A stretch of DNA of 64,000 bases from Apostichopus japonicus (GCF_037975245.1 NC_092562.1:15868521-15932520), one strand, 5' to 3'. Shown: positions 38,034 through 50,480, counted from the first letter of the stretch. Translations and numbers: made by a program. Notes: generated by a model from the sequence alone, not told the origin.

Positions 38034-38559
38034 TGCATACAGATCTGCATTCTATTGACTATGAAGTCAGTAGCTGATATTTGCACTATTTTGGCAGCAT
38101 GCATCTACCTACAGTACCAAGATCTGCTAACAACATTGTAGTACAATATCGACAAACCTACAACAGCTGCTCTGTGATCGGTCAACATGGTCTTATTTTA
38201 TATCCAGAAACAAGATTTACAGTCAACAAATTATCAACTTTTAGTCTCAACAAAACATTGGTCTAAACCACACAGAATCCTTCAAACTATTCCTAAATGT
38301 TCATGGATGATTTAGTTGAAAAATTGGGTAAAATGTAGGAATTTAAATTTTAAGATTAAGTGAAAATATAAACTGGCCATTGAACTTGATGGTATCAAAA
38401 TTATTGGAATGAAGACCATACCAAATCTCAGCAAAGACTTCATTGTGGAGGCATACAATGAACCTCACAAAACACATTTTAGCATCTAAAGATTGCAGAA
38501 ATTGGTATTCTAATTTATAAAGCACTGAAAGATTTTAAGCAGTTTGATACAGTTGCCAA

Positions 38560-38805
38560 GGTACATTAATTTTAAATATATTAGCTAGCTACAGTGGTAT
38601 TGCTCAAAAATAGATTGTTTTTTAACAAAACTAAGTTCAACTATTAAATATGCTTTCATCAAATGAACATTTAATTAGCAAAATTTAATGCACTAATTTT
38701 TAATACAATAGCTTTGTGGTATTGCTCAAAAATAGATTGCTATTTTTCAAACTTAGAAACTATTTAATATGCTTTCACCAAATGAATGCTTAATTAAGTA
38801 ATCAA
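38560..38805. repeat. ~122-bp tandem duplication
   Basis: GTGGTATTGCTCAAAAATAG occurs at 38594 and 38716, and ATATGCTTTCA(C/T)CAAATGAA follows each. The copies differ by several substitutions and small indels. Confidence 0.85.
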
Positions 38806-40537
38806 GGATTCTGTTTTACTCCTTTCATTGACCAAACACTTTTGCAACATTTCAGTTCCGAATGAATTGGAGATCCACACACAAATCGGACGTCTAGGCA
38901 CTTTGGGTGGTAGAATGAGAAGGAAGGGCATTGACCGGAGAGGTCCGGATATAGAGGGCGCATAGTGTTAAAAGGTTACCAGTCATTCTAGGCATGCTAG
39001 AACAAGATTGAAAGGTTGTGGGGAGACAGGTAAGGGAGGAACGAAGTAAATATCACCGACACAAAAGAAATGCAAAATATAAGAAGGAATAGGTGGGACC
39101 TACAAAGTAGCCGCTCCCCCTGTTCAAGATTTTGACCATGGTTTATGCATAGTCATAGGAGTAAATACATTCACATAGAGTGGAATTGCATGATTATAAA
39201 TTCTTAAAATTTGCTGACACTGCCCAAGCCTACCTAGCTTGCAATGTTAATGAGGCTCATTGTTTTCTGATTCAAACATAATATACAGTACTAACGTTAT
39301 ATGAAAAAGAATGTTCCGAATAGTGAAAATGTCCATTTTTTTATTTCTTCTTAGTTCACGCAACAATCTTGATGAAGTATACAACAGTTGTTTGATTATT
39401 ATCACAGGCGGCATGCAGGTTTTCTAATCATTTTAAGGCAGCGAGTGAAATATCCCTCATGTCCCAGGTACATGACAGGCTGCACTTACACCAAAGTAAA
39501 CCTCAGAAATTGATAGCCGAAGGTGGAAACAGAAGCAGAGAGATACCACATAACAATCACCATAATGAGTGTGAGGCAGACCCATGTGGTACACTTATAA
39601 CTATAAATACAGTATGGATACTACATAGAGTATTGGTATGGAAGAATTAGCACAGGCTTAATAGCAAGACACCATATCCTTCTTGACCAGACAAGGACCC
39701 AGGGGTGTGGGATGTACAGCCCCCCCCCACCCCAGCTCGTGTCAACCCAAGACGACGTATTAAAAGTAGTTATACTATCGCTCAACCGTGAAACCGTGAG
39801 TGTAGATCTAACTATAGACAAAGCTTATAGCCTAACTATGGCTCAGAAATCAAATGGCACCATTTCACGTCAGAAATTTCATTTTTCTTTTCTGGGGGAA
39901 GACCACCCTGCAAACCCTCTACATGGGAGACAGTTTCAACGACCCCATGGCCACACTCCCTCATTAAAATTCAGCATCTGTCCATTTTGATTCAGTTAAT
40001 TATCGATGGCTATAAGCTATAAAAATGTTATTCCCATTCAAAAACATACACAAATTTCATTCCTATCGATACACTTCTGAATAGCAAAGTATTCAAATGA
40101 AACTTCCCATATGTAATATGAATATTGCTGAGACAAAAGCTGTAAATCAGTGTAAGAGACTATACCTTCATCTTTGACATGATATTAGCTTAAAATATTT
40201 ATCTTTTAATCACATGTCTCTTGTAATCCTTTATCATAATAATTATGAGGACTCATGTGAGCAAGCAACTTAAGTACATATATTTGTGTATGCATTAAGT
40301 GTGGGTTAGAAATGTAAAGGGCTGTTTTTCATATTGTCCACATGAGTCTATGTGTGTGTGACTTAAAGTTACACACCACCTGCTTGAGTGCATGGAGCTG
40401 TTATCACGCTCCCTGGTTTATCCGGGCGATGTCCAAACAATAGAAACATTGTAGGGTAACACACCAATTGGGTAAGTGGTGAGAAAGTGTGAACACCATA
40501 TTAGTGATGTCAAAGAAACTTGAAGAGAAATATTTAC
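38806..40537. other. non-coding stretch with one dispersed-repeat copy
   Basis: GGGGAGACAGGTAAGGGAGG followed by ACGAAGTAAAT at 39019-39050 is a member of the dispersed core family. A C run lies near 39720. No gene supported. Confidence 0.45.
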
Positions 40538-40589
40538 CTTTACAGAAGCTAAGAATGAACCAGCAGCCTACAGTCATGTGAGATGTATC
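40538..40589 (-). CDS. candidate 52-nt exon
   Basis: On the minus strand TTTTCTCTCTCTTGCATTGTAG, a very good acceptor context, precedes an open 52-nt segment encoding DTSHMTVGCWFILSFCK, followed by the donor AAAG/GTAAAT. Only one frame is open and the exon ends in phase 1. It is too short to assign to a family, and no partner exon was found, so chance is quite possible. Confidence 0.25.
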
Positions 40590-42716
40590 CTACAATGCAA
40601 GAGAGAGAAAAGATAATATCATTAAATGAATCATTTTTAACTTGAAACTCCATTTACATCTTGAGGTATCATACTTAAAAGGTACTTTTAAAAACCATAA
40701 TTTCGCATTCAAATTTTTGTGTAGCAGTTTGGAAAACTCTGCATTTTGTGTCTTACAAAATACTATGGTTCCTGTGTAAAGGAACACTGGTATACATCCT
40801 TAGAGTTATAATGCAATTTGACCACTTTACACAGCAATTTGTAATACGATATACTTGGATAAATTATTCCTTGTAATGTTACTCAAGTCCACCGCAATCA
40901 CACAAGAAGAGATGGTATTTTGGGCATAAACTTCCATCTGTTGAAATAACTATTTTTTTAAATTTCAAGACATTAGCAACACACAAAATTTCCTATATGT
41001 ATTAACATGAATAATGATTCTTTTACATAACAAACATGCCAGTATTAATTGACACCACATAAAATCATCATGTGCCTCCGAAAATGGCAAAAAAAATAAC
41101 CACCCAATGTCCTCTTAAAAAGAGGTGCGTACGAAGTGATACAATTTGTTTTCTCAACAGAAATCAATCGAAACTTTTATTCTCCATTTTCTTCCTCTTT
41201 TTTTCTTCCCTGCAAGTTTAAAAGATGCAGAAACAATCGGCAGATGTCCTACATTCAGCAAGCTTCTCTTCACTTGCAAGATCGAACAATTTTAACTCAT
41301 TTTTTTTTTTTTTATCAAAGCTTCAATCGTTTGAGGGTTTTAAGTCTCCATTGCTAAAAGCCCTCAACCGATCCTCTCACATCAATAAACATCGGTAAGT
41401 CGACCAGACGATATCCAAAATTTACAGCCTGTAAAAGCGTCCTTCCAAGTAAGCAGATCTCAAAAAGCTTTTCCTTCCAAATTTAAGTAGATTTCAACAC
41501 AGAAAATTTGATAAATTACCTTAAAAGAACCTGAATCACGGAATGAAAAGTCCAATGCCTATTGCAACGTAATTCAACGCACAACCTGGAAAAACGCGGC
41601 AAAAAGAGACTCAAACCACGAACTGCGTCCGATAAATAAAAAGTTCAAGGGTCTCAACCTTTCATTTTATTGGACTTAAACGAGATGCGTCTCTCAATTT
41701 ACTTTTCACTGGTGATTAATTGCAGTATTAACTGTTTCTTAAGACATGTCTAATAAGGGTTGTAAAGTTTCCTACGCAAAAAAAAAAACCTTTCCAAAAA
41801 TATCTTTTGTAAGAGATATATTTGTTATCATATTTAACCTTGATATTCAATGTGTCTCATGCAATTTCATCTATCTGGGTAAGCCCATCTCAGTTTTCTT
41901 GTAGGGATATTAAATGACAGTAATTCTACTACATTACAAGGCCTAAGTGGCCGCAGTCACCCGCACGCAGGAAGAGTTCAATGCCACAGGGTATGTAGGC
42001 CCTAGAATAGTAGAGTAGGGAGATGGTATTGATTTAGAGTGCATTGGTTGTGTGGAGACATAGGGTCAACAAAGTTAACATAGCGAAAAAACTTGTGAAT
42101 CCAATTTTATATTAATTAATACCAACATACATCACTCAATCAGAATCTACAGTCATACCATGACTCAATTAACAGCTTTTTTAAATCTAAGATTTGATTT
42201 TTATCTGGGAGTCTCCATTGTGCCTTGATCCATCAAAATGATTCAGCTTAACTCTTATACATTCTGGAAGAAATGTTTCGTTGCAAAGAAATTCATACCA
42301 AATTTTGATGGCTCCTTTATCCTAGTATCATTGGCACAATTTTGTTTTATTCCTTTTTTTCCAACCGACTTTACCCGGCAAGAAATAATAATCCATCGAA
42401 AGAACCTATTAAAAACGTGAAATGACAGTTCTCTTTACGTGTCCAAATTTCCACATAGCTAGCTAGCTAGCGCAGCATTGATACATGAATAGAACTTTTC
42501 AAACTCCTTGACACGCAAAATCAAATGCAGTGGAAGAGTAATTGTGAAGAGAAGATGTTGGGTTGTCCCCTCTGGTGTTGACTGCTAATCCAATCGATTG
42601 TGTCCCTATAATAGGCTAAACACGTGTCTGACAAGCTGTCTCGAATCCACAAATAGTGCCCTCTGGCCAACTTTTACACCTTCTACGGATTTGGAAAAAG
42701 CTCATTGATAAATAGG
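40590..42716. other. non-coding stretch, nothing firm
   Basis: A second exon-like pattern (acceptor CGTTTTTCCAG, donor AAG/GTAATT) occurs on the minus strand at about 41516-41584, but it gives no recognisable peptide. The ORF at 42238-42420 is unsupported. Confidence 0.35.
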
Positions 42717-42726
42717 TATATTTAAA

Positions 42727-42758
<32 letters not shown>

Positions 42759-42788
42759 AATATATAAATAAATAAATATATCTATCTA

Positions 42789-42828
<40 letters not shown>

Positions 42829-42900
42829 TATATATATAAATATATATATAAAAACATATATATATATATATATAAAAATATATATATATATATAAATATA

Positions 42901-42948
<48 letters not shown>
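42717..42948. repeat. compound (TA)n / (TAAA)n AT-repeat
   Basis: About 230 bases made almost only of A and T, mainly TA dinucleotides with AAATATA interruptions and a TATC patch near 42780. Minus-strand Tyr/Ile ORFs are artefacts. Confidence 0.95.
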
Positions 42949-42953
<5 letters not shown>

Positions 42954-43841
42954 AGTTTCACTGGGGACAAAACAAAATATATTTCTTTTTGTAAGTAACA
43001 CAGTGCATAGCATCGATGTAATCAATAAAACCAGTGATTTAAGCACAAAGATACCTAGAAATTTAAGATAAACCATGACATCTGTCAAATATACTGAAAT
43101 ATTAAGGATGCTGGTTCCAAAATAAATTGGGTCAAAGTAAACATTAACTTAATAAGAACTAAAGAAACATTTCAAATGTTGACAAAATTAGGGAACGAAG
43201 TCAGATATACACATATAAGGACTAGAAAGGTGACTTAAAATATTTCCTATTTCTTCAAAATGTGTATCAAAACTCCACATATAGTTAAAAGAGTAAGCTA
43301 GCTGTAAGTGGTCGATCCATTGTATGGACGATGCGACTATACCCACATCCAGGTGGGTCAACTTTGGGTGGGTCAAATGGTTTTACATATGTTAGAAAAT
43401 GGATCCACATCTTTTGAGGCTTTTGCTGTAGAAAGATCATTTATGTTATCTAATGTTTGACATCAAAAGCCCAAGCTCAGCATTCTGGGCCAGTCTGATG
43501 GGTAGAGGATGCGTTTGTGGGTAGTCCTCATAGAAGATCATGGGTCAATCCTGGGCCTGAAAGCTTGTGGACCCCTGGACAATAAACCCTGCATTCACAG
43601 TTGTTTCCTTGTGATTAACAGGAATCATGTCACATTCTGTTTATGGCTTATATGCTAGTAGATGCACATAGAGGATATAGGATTGTTAAACAGCTTTTGT
43701 ACCATTTGGCGTTTTGGTAGATTTCGGGGGGGGGGGGGGTTGTAGTGTAGTAGGACCAGGTAAAAGAGGAGTGAAGTAAATAAAGCATTGTGAAGTTAAA
43801 CAGCATTGTAAACAGCAATAGTACTTAGGTACCTGGTTTGG
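42949..43841. other. non-coding stretch with a tRNA-like fragment and a G tract
   Basis: At about 43495-43570 TGATGGGTAGAGGATG and GGGTCAATCCTGG resemble diverged box A and box B sequences of a SINE. A 14-base G run is at 43726-43739. A dispersed-repeat copy (CCAGGTAAAAGAGGAGTGAA) follows at 43755-43780. Confidence 0.4.
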
Positions 43842-43877
43842 CCATGGAGCTATAAACCTGGGATTATAGCTCCATGG
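43842..43877. repeat. perfect 14-bp hairpin
   Basis: CCATGGAGCTATAA at 43842-43855 and its exact reverse complement at 43864-43877 are separated by 8 bases. Confidence 0.85.
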
Positions 43878-44037
43878 TTTGGCATACTTCCTCTATACAG
43901 TCATCACTTGTGCCATTAGTCTTTACAAGTCAGGTGTCAAAATATATACACACATACCACACTGCACACAGTAAGCTGTAAAGTAAATACTGTAAGGTGA
44001 ACGATTTTGTCACGTAATCCAACAAACTTTATACTTA

Positions 44038-44414
44038 TAACAAGAAAACGGAAGCAAAGTCATGACAATTGCCACATACACCAGCAAGAAATGGTCAAAA
44101 CATGTCTGAATATCATCAACACAGAACACTTGATGGACTTGAATTTTGTACATAAAATTACTATCCATTAATATCTTGCGACTTGCTTGAGACAAACAAA
44201 TAGGTTGAGCCTTAAAACCTTAAAGCCTTACTTTAACAAGAAAATGGAAGCAAAGTCATGACAATTGCCACATACACCAGCAAGAAATGGTCAAAATATT
44301 TCTGAATATCATCAACACAGAACACTTGAGTGACTTAAATTTTGTACATAAAATTACTATCCATTAATATCTTGAGACTTGTTTGAGACAAACAAATAGG
44401 TTGAACCTTAAAAC
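44038..44414. repeat. tandem duplication, period 196 bp
   Basis: Copies at 44038-44218 and 44234-44414 are about 94% identical by eye and share TCATGACAATTGCCACATAC and AAATTACTATCCATTAATAT, with a 15-base spacer. The high identity implies a recent duplication. The 61-codon minus-strand ORF in copy 1 is broken in copy 2 and is not a gene. Confidence 0.92.
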
Positions 44415-44620
44415 ACTTTGCAACACCAAATTATTGCACATCAGCTATAGATAGGTCAGAGTGCATGTATATGTATTCAGGAGACAGGTAAGGAAGGAAT
44501 GAAGCAAACCAACACTGACTATAGTCAGTATATACTATAAGCAAAAATGTCCCTTTGTCAAATTAATAACATTAAAACAGATCATATCAACATATACATC
44601 TATATGGTCATTTCATTTTC

Positions 44621-44760
44621 AGATGTAACAGTACGCTGCAGTGCATATACATGCAGTGTATAAGCAGTGTATATAAGTATGTACATATATGCCTGATCAG
44701 ATGCTACTATACGCTGCAGTGTATAAGCAGTGTATATAAATGCAGTGCATACATGCAGTG
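44621..44760. repeat. short diverged duplication, period ~78 bp
   Basis: TACGCTGCAGTGTATAAGCAG-type blocks recur at 44632 and 44709, each followed by TGTATATAA(A/G)T and CAGTGCATACATGCAG-like sequence. Confidence 0.7.
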
Positions 44761-44777
44761 TATTTATGTATGTATAT

Positions 44778-44800
44778 GTATGTACATATATATATATATA

Positions 44801-44892
<92 letters not shown>

Positions 44893-44928
44893 TATATATA
44901 TTTATATATATATATTAATATATATATG
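44778..44928. repeat. (TA)n / (TATAAA)n microsatellite
   Basis: Long alternating TA run with TTTATATA interruptions, ending directly at the hammerhead-like segment. Confidence 0.95.
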
Positions 44929-45075
44929 CCTGATGATCGCCACAGTGAAAGGTGAAACTCTGAGTTGCAACGCGATTGAATATGGTGTTTATACATATAT
45001 CAATATATATCAATTTCGGTGATCATGCACTGAAGAAGAGCTAGTTTTGCTCGAAAACTCTGCAAAAACCAAACA
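44929..45075 (+). ncRNA. two hammerhead-ribozyme-like motifs, probable Penelope pseudo-LTR remnant
   Basis: The first motif has CTGATGA at 44930-44936, a weak GCC/GGT helix and GAAAC at 44954-44958. The second has CTGAAGA at 45030-45036, helix II GAGC (45038-45041) with GCTC (45049-45052), and GAAA at 45053-45056. TGCA before the core and TGCA after it can pair as helix I. Such motifs are known in terminal repeats of Penelope-like elements, where helix III is very short. Both copies have imperfections, and activity is not implied. Confidence 0.4.
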
Positions 45076-45149
45076 TTGGCTGTTTTATTTGAAACATAGA
45101 AACTTCCCAAGCAATACTATTTTGGTAATGTTATGTTAACTTTGTGATA

Positions 45150-45442
45150 GTGGACTGGAGTATTGCATAGTATGGCACAGTATTGCCACAGTATCCCATA
45201 GTATGGACATAGCATGGCATAGTATTGACACAGTATTGACACAGTATGACACAGTATGACATAGTATTGACACAGTATTGACACAGTATGACACAGTATT
45301 GACACAGTATGACATAGTATTGACACAGTATTGCATAGCATTGACACAGTATTGCATAGTATTGACACAGTATTGGCACAGTATGAGACAGTATTGCCAG
45401 AGCATTGACATATTATTGACACGTATCAACACAGTATTGACA
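45150..45442. repeat. AGTATTGACAC minisatellite
   Basis: About 27 tandem units of 10-11 bases, alternating AGTATTGACAC, AGTATGACAC, AGTATGACAT and AGTATTGCAT. Because 10- and 11-base units alternate, long frames are open on both strands; these are not genes. Confidence 0.95.
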
Positions 45443-45560
45443 GCTATAAAAATGAAACATCACCACATGTGTATGTTACTTCACATTGATTGACATAAGC
45501 AGACAACACAGGTGAAACAGTTTTAATGTTTTTCCTAACTCAGCCTTGAGGTCATTGGAA

Positions 45561-45797
45561 GAACAAATATCTTCTTAAAAGTGCTGACATGACAATAGGA
45601 TGACATTTAAACCCATAGAGACTCATGATTCAGTGAAGAGAAACATTCTTAATGTTAAAGGGGTAGAAGATTGCATGAACTATTTATCTTCTTAGAAATG
45701 CTGACATGACAATAGGATGACATTTAAACCCATAGAGACTCATGATTCAGTGAAGAGAAACCTTATTAATGTAAAAGGGGTAGAAGATTGCATGAAC
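45561..45797. repeat. tandem duplication, period 117 bp
   Basis: Copies at 45561-45677 and 45678-45797 share AAACCCATAGAGACTCATGA and AGGGGTAGAAGATTGCATGA with only a few differences, so this is a recent duplication. Confidence 0.93.
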
Positions 45798-46687
45798 GCA
45801 GCACAGCGCCACTGGGACTTCCAAGGAGGTATACAGGTCTCACCTTTGCAAACTGTATTTACTTGTGTAATATGAGAATGATATTCTACTGTCTACAACC
45901 ACAAACAGCTCAGCTTTGGAGTACAGTACCTTCCGGACTGCTATATACTGTACAGTTAATCCAAATTAAACTGCCAGAAATTTTCAAATGTCACTGGTTG
46001 GGTTTTAATGACGAGTCTCTTCTCATCCAATTATCTCATCAATATTACTGTACGTACGTATGTGCTCTCCGATCTACCTTGGCGATATATGTCAGAACTG
46101 GACCCTGTGTGACAATTTTCAGATTCCTATGCCCCCACCCCCTCCCAACCTCCCTCTCTCCAAAACACATTCAAATAGTAATAATCATCTGATAATATAT
46201 ATTCAGATACAAAAAAAAAAACCTCATCTTCACCCTCAAGCCTCTGCATTTCATTTCCTATTTCTTTTTCTGTTTTTTCTTCTTCTTGTTTTAAGGTATG
46301 ACTGGCCAAATATACCTTTGTTTTTTCACATCATTCCTAAACCAACATTTCAACCCTGCTTCTTGCTTTTAATGATCCTATACTAAAACATTGCACGTAG
46401 ACTAATGTGAGACTCTGTCATCATTAAATAATGTTTCTGTGAAATACCAAACAATGTTCAAACAAAGAACATTCATGACATGATTTAAAGACAGTATTCA
46501 CTCATGTTGCTCCCAACCACATACTAGTTACAATTTCAAAATGGAGTAGCAGATACACACCATAAATATATCTATAAAAGAGGGGTGAGTTACAATCACA
46601 GAAGTTCTCACTCGTATGGTTAAGTTACACAATGATTGATATGAAATTGTAGTGAGTTGGAAAATCCAGAACAGTGAAAAACTTCCA
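45798..46687. other. non-coding stretch, nothing firm
   Basis: A C-rich tract lies near 46130-46160. The 134-codon frame at 45788-46192 starts in duplicated DNA and ends in low-complexity sequence, with no family signature. Confidence 0.45.
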
Positions 46688-46758
46688 GCCTCCACCGGGA
46701 TTCAAACCCGGGCCTCCCGCTTTATATGCCGACACCCTAACCACTAGGCCACGGACGC
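46688..46758 (-). tRNA. tRNA-like cloverleaf, probable SINE head or tRNA pseudogene
   Basis: The 71-nt minus-strand sequence folds as a tRNA. The acceptor GCGTCCG pairs with TGGAGGC at 6 of 7 positions. The T arm CCGGG-TTTGAAT-CCCGG is perfect, and box A (TGGCCTAGTGGTTAGG) and box B (GGTTTGAATCC) are both good. The anticodon stem has 4 of 5 pairs, with T33 and A37 around the triplet ATA, which would read a Tyr codon. Normal animal tRNA-Tyr has GTA and an intron, so a functional gene is unlikely. Downstream is a T-rich ACTGTTCTGGATTTTCC-type body, as in tRNA-derived SINEs. Confidence 0.6.
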
Positions 46759-49700
46759 TGATTGTATGTCCAGAGGTTCTAAACCGGTAAGGAAGGTCGT
46801 AATTCCACTGTAGGCGTTTGTCACCTGTATCGAACAATAGTAGTTCTGTTTTGGTGACATATTTGCCTTACTCTAGAGATCATATATAACAGCTGAATTA
46901 CTGGCATAGAGTGCGATAAACCCTGGTCGAGTCACATCAAAGATCATCCGACATTATCAGAAAGATTTGCATAATTGAATAGCTGAAACTCTTCATTAGT
47001 ATGCAAATTAGATAAGACAGTCAAATATCAAATGTCAAGCCACAAGCCTATATTAGTGTTAATTGTGAGTCTATGCTATTTAGTTTAATTAGGTTAAATG
47101 TGAAAAAATGGGTCAACGCTGCATTATTTGGCTGCTTTTTGTTTTTGTTTTGTTTTAAAATGTTAAAAAGCAGAGTAAACCAAGTACTACAGTCAAAAAT
47201 AGGTTAGCGAAAAATAATTGCACTGATATATAAGACTTTTCACACATCCTCACAGTCATTCAGGTCTCCCTGATACATATTTAGTATGCCAGACAATGTT
47301 ACCAATCCATGGGTTACAATATTGTTTTTCAGCAATTTCAATTTACACTTCTTTATTTTGAACACAAATATGAAGAAGCTAAAATGACATTTCCCAGAAA
47401 CTGAATATCAAAGCTTTCGAATAAATTATAACTTTTCTTCGTATGCGTACCCGAGGTGGCATGATAGAAACAGAATTACTTACAGCTCTCTCCCTATATC
47501 TCTCTCTCCTTCTCTTCAATTTTTCCTTTCAATATCCATTTCTTTTTATTTATAGTGATTTAAAGAATATCTTCTCTCATAAAGCAGAAATCATAGCGAT
47601 TCTTGTAAAATGTATGATTCAAGACCACTTCATCAATTCTGGAATGAAACAAAATCTAACCAGGGTGAAAATTAAATCCCTAAAAACATCGGGTGTCCAC
47701 TCTACCGAAAAAAATTCAAATCATACTCTCTCTGTCTCAATTTACTCTTTAAATACAAAATGATTGCGGTTCAAATTCGGCTTTCTTGTATTTCTCATAT
47801 TTTAATATAAAAGTCTACACTCCTTAATGCACAAAATTCACCACATCCATAACTGCATCTGGAAAATTTCCCTGAAACTTTACTCACTGCAAAATAACGT
47901 TCAAAGTTTGGTATTCCTAATATATTATCATATTTTAAAGTTGAAAGTCTTTCTCGTGCACTTCACATGAAAATTTTACCCAAAATCTGTTCTCTAACTT
48001 CAGTTTGGGGACGACCGAGCACTGAATTTCCTGACCAAACCATAAAGTCAACGATGATTGAACAGAAAACTTCTTATGTTTCAAAATATTTGGACAAGCA
48101 AATATCTCAAAGTTTTTGGTATCTAGGTCTTTAATAGCATATTGGTAATTATTAACCTGCTTTTGGTCATGACATAAATGGAATGATGTGTTTTCCATAG
48201 ATTCCTCAACCTGAAGTGTTTTTCCTATTTTGACTATTCATGAACACCTAGGAATGAGCATCTTACGTCTTCAAGACGCTGGAATAAAAAGTTTGGGTAT
48301 GCAAGTGGAGCATCACCTCTTAACACATTAAAGGGCAACCTTACTTTAAAACCCATCCACTTAAAAGTATTTAAAATCACATAAAAAACAAAGGTTCTCA
48401 AGTTTGATTTACAAAAACTTTCTTTTATTCTCTCCTTCCCCTTCTCTCTTTCTCTTTCTTTCTAACTAAATATGAGATTTATTTCAAATTTCATCGCATA
48501 CGTAATTTCAGATCTTACGATTAGTCAACAAGTCACCGACAAAAGTTAAAACAAGAGATTAACATGCTTTTCATTTTGGTGCAGACTACAAACCATCAGC
48601 TTCATTTGTCACCACTACTGCCTAAGTATGTGATAGATTCCCTCTTTAAAACTCTGCGAGAAGTTTTGCCTTAAACGGCTTAAGACCCTTTGTTTTCTCT
48701 TAATCTCCTCTCTGATTGCACGGTCATGCCTCCATCATGTTTGCAGACTCTTGGAGAGTTTTCGGAGCCTGACCAGAATAAGTGTTGCGTGTCCTGTTTG
48801 TGCTTCAGAATAGACTAGTGGCCATTCGACTTGCCGATGACCACTTGAGCGCTGTCTTTAACATTTGCATATTTAAAGGAGCCTTCACTGATGAGGGGCT
48901 TAAAATATGTCAAGAAATAATATTTGCACATCTATGTTAGTTATAGATGGTTCTCTTTTTTTCTTTTTTTTTTCTGTCTCTCTCTCTCTTTTCCAATCAG
49001 AAGTCAGTTTGTAAATGATATCACAATAGATAGACTCAGCAAAAGCTGTCATCCCAAGGGGCAGTATAGCCTACAGATTACATGGGTTGGCAAACACTAG
49101 GAACATTTGTGATCACATACAGAGCTGGTTAAGCAAGTTATCATCACCAGATCAGTAAATTTGGGAAGGGGGGAGTGTAGCAAGAAAACTTAGGGACTCT
49201 ACTTCACTTTCCCGTCATAGCAGTCATTAACTCTGTGCCACGAGAAGCTGTGTATATATCTTTAAATTTCTTAAATATCATCTATATTGCACCAACAGTA
49301 TGAGCATGTTAAAATTATTTAATCTTTTATAAAACACTAGTAAATTTCAGAATGGTTTTTCACTAAGTTATTCTGTTTTGACAAATGTGGATGAAAAATT
49401 TCAGAGAAACCAAAACTGTAGCAAAATGTTGTGGTCATAAAGCAATGTAAATGGATCTTGCAATTTGGGCAAGCTGTCAATGTATACTCCTCCCATGGTA
49501 ACAAAGACAAATACATCATAACAGTGCTCGGAAGCGTGATTTGTTGCTCGAAGCTGTAACGTGTATATAACACAAGGTAGGTGCTTAATCTACAACATCC
49601 ACCTCCTGTTGTGTTTACAGTATGTCATGCACCACCTGGAGTTAACATGAATCTTGTATTAGGGATAAGAAATTATGCACGATGTTAATACCATGCTGTG

Positions 49701-50077
49701 CATATGAAGGTGAACAAAGAAAGAGTTTTATATATGTTGTGGGTGTCTAGCATACACCAGAGAAATAAAGAGGTCACTTTAAACAGCATAGGAGTGGAAA
49801 TAGATAAACAGGCTATAGCATATAGAGTGAGATAATCCATAAGGAATTAGTTCTGTATGTTATCATCTATCATATAACCAAACAAAGAAAATACATGTTT
49901 AAGGAAAATATTTGTTTAATGTATCAGTTGCTTAGCAAAGTAATAGTACACACATATATACATATATGTGTGTGTGCCTGTGTGTATCAATGAGAAGTAG
50001 TCGAGACAAGTGGAACACTAGTAGTTTTTAATACTATATATATATTTATTTACTATATATATATTTACTATATATTT
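46759..50077. other. non-coding stretch, nothing recognised
   Basis: Pyrimidine-rich tracts at about 47485-47520, 48425-48455 and 48955-48995. No ORF has a family signature or clear splice sites. An AT/GT-rich run is near 49950-49985. Confidence 0.45.
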
Positions 50078-50480
50078 GGCTCTCTATCAGCTACAGAATT
50101 AAGTATAAACTACTTCTTCTCACCTTTTGTGTGCATCATCTGGAACAGCCTGTGTACCTGTCACAACTTCTCTTGCCATATATGCCAACTTGCACACTTC
50201 GGTCCTCCAACAAACTGTACTTTTAACTGTTCCTAAACCACGATTGAAGACCTATGGTAACAGAAGCTTCGAATACTCTGGGTCTTATCTCTGGAACAAG
50301 TTACCAGATCACATTCGAACATGCTATAAACTTTCTACTTTCAAAAGTCTACTTAAGACCCATTTTTTCACTTGTTCTTTTTGTAAATTAATTTACTTTC
50401 TTTGTAAAGCGCCTTGAGCAGTGACTTTTGTTTACTGATTTGGCGCTATTTAAGTCTCATTTATTATTATTATTATTATA
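50078..50480 (+). mobile_element. 5'-truncated CR1/L2-type LINE, C-terminal RT and 3' end
   Basis: Frame 1 reads WLSISYRIKYKLLLLTF, then YLSQLLLPYMPTCTLRSSNK. After a frameshift it continues TVPKPRLKTYGNRSFEYSG and YLWNKLPDHIRTCYKLSTF, then KSLLKTHFF. This is the conserved C-terminal region of CR1/L2-group LINE proteins. The non-coding end has GCGCCTTGAGCAGTGAC and GGCGCTATTTAAGTC followed by an (ATT)n tail. Flanks on both sides are TATATTTACTATATAT-type repeats. Confidence 0.85.

Noticed and set aside
42782-44955. Tyr/Ile-rich ORFs
   Set aside because: Translations of (TA)n microsatellites.
45117-45493. Overlapping ORFs of 71-101 codons on both strands
   Set aside because: They are created by the 10/11-base tandem repeat; all frames are equally open.
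46625-46837. 70-codon minus-strand ORF
   Set aside because: It is a translation of the tRNA-like SINE segment.
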